Shown piece by piece: positions 8,137-9,403 of a stretch of 9,403 nt of DNA. How positions within the stretch are numbered: position 1 is the first letter of the stretch; every line of letters starts with the position of its first letter. Origin of the DNA: Verrucomicrobiota bacterium (GTDB lineage: Bacteria; Verrucomicrobiota; Verrucomicrobiia; Opitutales; Seribacteraceae); NCBI GenBank assembly GCA_014382645.1, contig JACNJI010000227.1, forward strand, positions 1-9,403, read 5' to 3'. Under the pieces are notes generated by a model. The model worked only from the letters and a program-made list of their open reading frames with translations. It was not told the origin of the DNA and did no database searches. Both the position numbers and the translations under genes were made by a program.

Positions 8137-8211
8137 GCTCCTGTAGTTCAATGGATAGAACATCGGTTTCCGGAACCGAGGATCAGGGTTCGACTCCCTG
8201 CGGGAGTACCA
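8137..8211 (+). tRNA. tRNA-Arg (anticodon CCG)
   Basis: A complete 75-nt cloverleaf can be drawn. The acceptor GCTCCTG pairs with CGGGAGT (with two G-U pairs), the D-stem GTTC pairs with GAAC, and the anticodon stem TCGGT pairs with ACCGA around loop TTCCGGA, giving anticodon CCG (reads CGG, Arg). The T-stem CAGGG pairs with CCCTG around TTCGACT. Discriminator A and an encoded CCA (8209-8211) follow. Its 3' half, from the anticodon loop onward, is repeated exactly 772 bp downstream, marking this gene as an integration target. Confidence 0.97.
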
Positions 8212-8213
8212 GC
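8173..8213 (+). repeat. 41-bp direct repeat, tRNA-proximal copy (putative att site)
   Basis: These 41 bases run from the last G of the anticodon loop through the CCA end plus GC, and are identical to 8945-8985. Identity breaks at both ends: just upstream the two copies read TTTCCG and TGTCCT, just downstream G and C. A perfect repeat limited to a tRNA 3' half is the usual footprint of tyrosine-integrase attachment, with this copy completing the functional tRNA. Confidence 0.85.
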
Positions 8214-8678
8214 GTGAAAAGAGCGCAAAGTAAGCGAAATCCCCCCTTTCAATCGCGAGTAGCGGGGTGATTACCCATGTTGGTCGCTAGCTTTTATTCA
8301 AATCTTTCATTCTGCAAGGAAATGTCCTTAAGTTGAATGTTTCGGCAAATATACTGACAACGAACTGACAACGCAAGGGCGGGAGGGGTTGGCTGCGGAT
8401 CGGTGCTTTTTCTGATGATTCATCAATACCCTTCCGCAATTTTTCAGATATAGGGGCAATGTATTTTACAACAGGCGAGTTGCTTATACGTTGATTTGTT
8501 GCCCTTGCAGGAAGGCGTATTCGGCGAGGGTGAGTCCGGGTAGAGGAATAAGGCGTGGTGGCGCGACTCAACCGTTGCTAAACCGTCATGCCGGAGTTCG
8601 ACAGGCTAAATGGCAACCGCTTCATAGCGGTAGGGCGGCAACCTATTTCTCCTATATCAGCGCGTTGTAGCGCTTGTA
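8214..8678. other. 465-bp stretch with no supportable gene, inside the tRNA-flanked segment
   Basis: No reading frame here has a convincing start, composition or family resemblance. Small structures are present: an imperfect stem pairing 8238-8246 with 8264-8272 (AATC-CCCC against GGGG-GATT, one mismatch), an inverted repeat AAGGA-AATG-TCCTT (8316-8329), a tandem 11-bp repeat (8353-8374), a 6-bp hairpin ACCGCT-TCAT-AGCGGT (8616-8631) and a 5-bp hairpin AGCGC-N6-GCGCT (8659-8674). None has a T-tract that would make it a clear terminator. It is best described as decayed or regulatory DNA left inside an integration scar. Confidence 0.5.
8353..8374 (+). repeat. tandem 11-bp repeat containing CTGACAACG
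   Basis: ACTGACAACGA (8353-8363) is followed directly by ACTGACAACGC (8364-8374). Two short direct repeats about 140 bp inside the tRNA-proximal end of the segment could be remnant arm-type sites for an integrase, but two copies are too few to be sure. Confidence 0.6.
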
Positions 8679-8944
8679 CTAGTTTGCGGTCCACGTGTTC
8701 GTGGAAGCATTGAACAAATACCACTTCTCGTCCTTGTGTCGCCATACCGCCCAACCGCTGGACCCGCAGTAGTAGTAAATCCAATCCTTGTCGGCATCCC
8801 TGTAGACCCAAGGCCATACATGATAGTTCCATCCAACCAACGAAATGGCGGGGGGGGCGGGTTGCGGAGGATCGGATAAATGCAGAATGCCATCCTTGTC
8901 CGCGTCATTGTCATCAGTTAATTTGATGAAGTATTGGATGTCCT
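8679..8944 (-). pseudogene. 3' remnant of a secreted calcium-loop, Trp/Tyr-rich protein
   Basis: On the minus strand 88 codons (8679-8942, stop TAG at 8679-8681) read as a sensible protein end. IQYFIKLTDDNDADKDGI carries a thrombospondin-3/dockerin-like calcium loop, followed by a Pro/Ala linker and a domain rich in aromatics (WNYHVWPWVYR, DWIYYYCG, GWAVWRHKDEKWYLF), ending NTWTAN. Such short Trp/Tyr domains at the C-terminus of exported proteins are something I associate with Verrucomicrobia; the function is unknown. There is no start codon, and the frame runs into the tRNA-derived repeat at 8945 and hits TGA at 8955-8957, so the N-terminal part is missing. I conclude it was truncated by the recombination that created the repeat. 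A run of eight G (8850-8857) lies in the Pro/Ala linker and is itself slippage-prone. A hairpin (8659-8674) follows the stop without a T-tract. Confidence 0.7.
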
Positions 8945-8985
8945 GAACCGAGGATCAGGGTTCGACTCCCTGCGGGAGTACCAGC
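8945..8985 (+). repeat. 41-bp direct repeat, distal copy (tRNA-Arg 3' half, putative att site)
   Basis: This is an exact copy of 8173-8213, including the T-arm, acceptor 3' strand and CCA. It lacks the tRNA 5' half, so it cannot form a tRNA. Together with the proximal copy it flanks 731 bp. The pseudogene frame ends at its left edge. Confidence 0.85.
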
Positions 8986-9319
8986 CATATAAATGGCACC
9001 CTCTCAGGGAATACTCGGCAACCAGATCACCGTTGACCAGCCGACCAACAAATCCATTTACAAAAAATCGGCAAGCCGAGGAATGTTTTCTGCGTCCGTG
9101 AACTTTTCCGATTGTGACGGTTTTTTCAGACCGGGCATACCATGCCTGCCCTAGAGAGATGAAGCGGAGAAATACGTAATGGAGGCGAAAACACCTATTT
9201 AAAAGCGGGGAAATCCATATGAGACTTAGGTCTTTTATTACTTAGCTTAGTTTAATTAAATCCTTAGAAAGACAAGGTGAGGAAGAGCCGTTTTTTGCAC
9301 GTGAAACGAGTCCTGGAAG
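8986..9319. other. 334-bp stretch with no confident gene
   Basis: The only start-to-stop frame of note is a 53-codon ATG frame on the plus strand (8993-9154, beginning MAPSQGILGNQITVDQ). It has no Shine-Dalgarno and no family resemblance. The opposite strand is also open for roughly 75 codons across the same bases but has no start codon. A short stem GGCAT-ACC-ATGCC lies near 9135-9147, without a T-tract. The DNA becomes AT-rich around 9225-9275 with no clear promoter pair. Confidence 0.4.
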
Positions 9320-9403
9320 CTACTTCAGAAAATGTTCGAAGAAATCGTAGATGGCGGTATTGCTGTCCTCGTCGGGCGAGTGCCTCGGGCGATTGGTCAT
9401 GGC
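9320..9403 (-). CDS. C-terminal end of an unidentified protein, possibly an alpha/beta-hydrolase
   Basis: The last 27 codons of a minus-strand gene are visible, ending in TAG at 9320-9322; the rest lies beyond the right edge. The peptide reads MTNRPRHSPDEDSNTAIYDF and then FEHFLK. A closing amphipathic helix after an Asn/Arg/His/Ser-containing loop is reminiscent of the end of prolyl-oligopeptidase-like or esterase alpha/beta-hydrolases, where the catalytic His sits shortly before the C-terminal helix. That assignment is a guess from a short fragment. Codon use looks normal, and the helix-like end supports a genuine coding end. Confidence 0.55.
   Translation of the reverse strand, partial: AMTNRPRHSPDEDSNTAIYDFFEHFLK

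Noticed and set aside
8238..8272. Stem-loop downstream of the tRNA as a transcription terminator
   Set aside because: The stem has a mismatch and an 17-base loop with no T-tract after it, so an intrinsic terminator cannot be supported.
8351..8374. CRISPR array or replication iterons
   Set aside because: Only two adjacent 11-bp copies without spacers; too few for either.
8287..8571. 94-codon minus-strand frame in the tRNA-flanked segment
   Set aside because: Arg/Ser/Pro-rich composition, no family resemblance and no ribosome site; it looks like a chance frame in noncoding DNA.
8657..8914. 85-codon minus-strand frame beginning MTMTRTRMAF
   Set aside because: It is shifted relative to the calcium-loop/aromatic remnant at 8679-8944, whose frame gives coherent domain sequence; the Arg/Thr-rich reading is a shadow.
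8945..9230. Minus-strand open frame running through the tRNA copy (GWYSRRESNPDP and upstream)
   Set aside because: The RRESNP-type peptide is the familiar artefact of translating a tRNA gene backwards, and the frame has no start codon.

Overview
The window looks like ordinary chromosomal DNA of a Gram-negative, probably marine, member of the Verrucomicrobiota (or the wider Planctomycetes-Verrucomicrobia group). This is inferred from family content: a Gly-Glu-Gln-rich protein followed by a secreted prenyltransferase/squalene-oxidase-like toroid, a very large FG-GAP plus ASPIC/UnbV lipoprotein, a TonB-dependent receptor, and a Trp/Tyr-rich C-terminal fragment of a type I associate with Verrucomicrobia. 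No rRNA or other decisive marker is present.

Layout. Bases 2-748 hold the 3' part of a low-complexity protein gene that enters from the left edge. It is followed 34 bp later, on the same strand, by a secreted alpha-toroid protein (783-1871), so the two probably form the end of an operon. After a 115-bp gap comes a 1237-residue lipoprotein (1987-5700) built as two tandem modules. Each module carries seven Asp-rich calcium-loop motifs and ends in an ASPIC/UnbV domain, so it reads as two seven-bladed propellers. Converging on it, with a 48-bp gap, is a FecA-like TonB-dependent receptor on the minus strand (5749-7914). Its upstream region carries two tandem, 23-bp-spaced, Fur-box-like sites, which suggests an iron-controlled receptor.

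The right-hand 1.4 kb is different: a tRNA-Arg(CCG) gene with its own promoter, then about 730 bp with almost no coding content, then an exact 41-bp copy of the tRNA 3' half. A minus-strand gene remnant, the C-terminal 88 codons of a calcium-loop and Trp/Tyr-rich protein, stops making sense exactly where the tRNA-derived copy begins. This is the signature of past site-specific integration, or tRNA-anchored recombination, followed by decay. No integrase is visible. A final minus-strand gene enters from the right edge with only its last 27 codons in view.

How the parts work together. The two left genes are probably co-transcribed. The lipoprotein and the receptor both belong to the outer envelope but are transcribed toward each other, so a functional link is only possible, not shown. 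I do not see a clear new multi-gene system. The items most worth following up are the tRNA-Arg scar, the tandem Fur-like operator, and the symmetric 7+7 propeller architecture.
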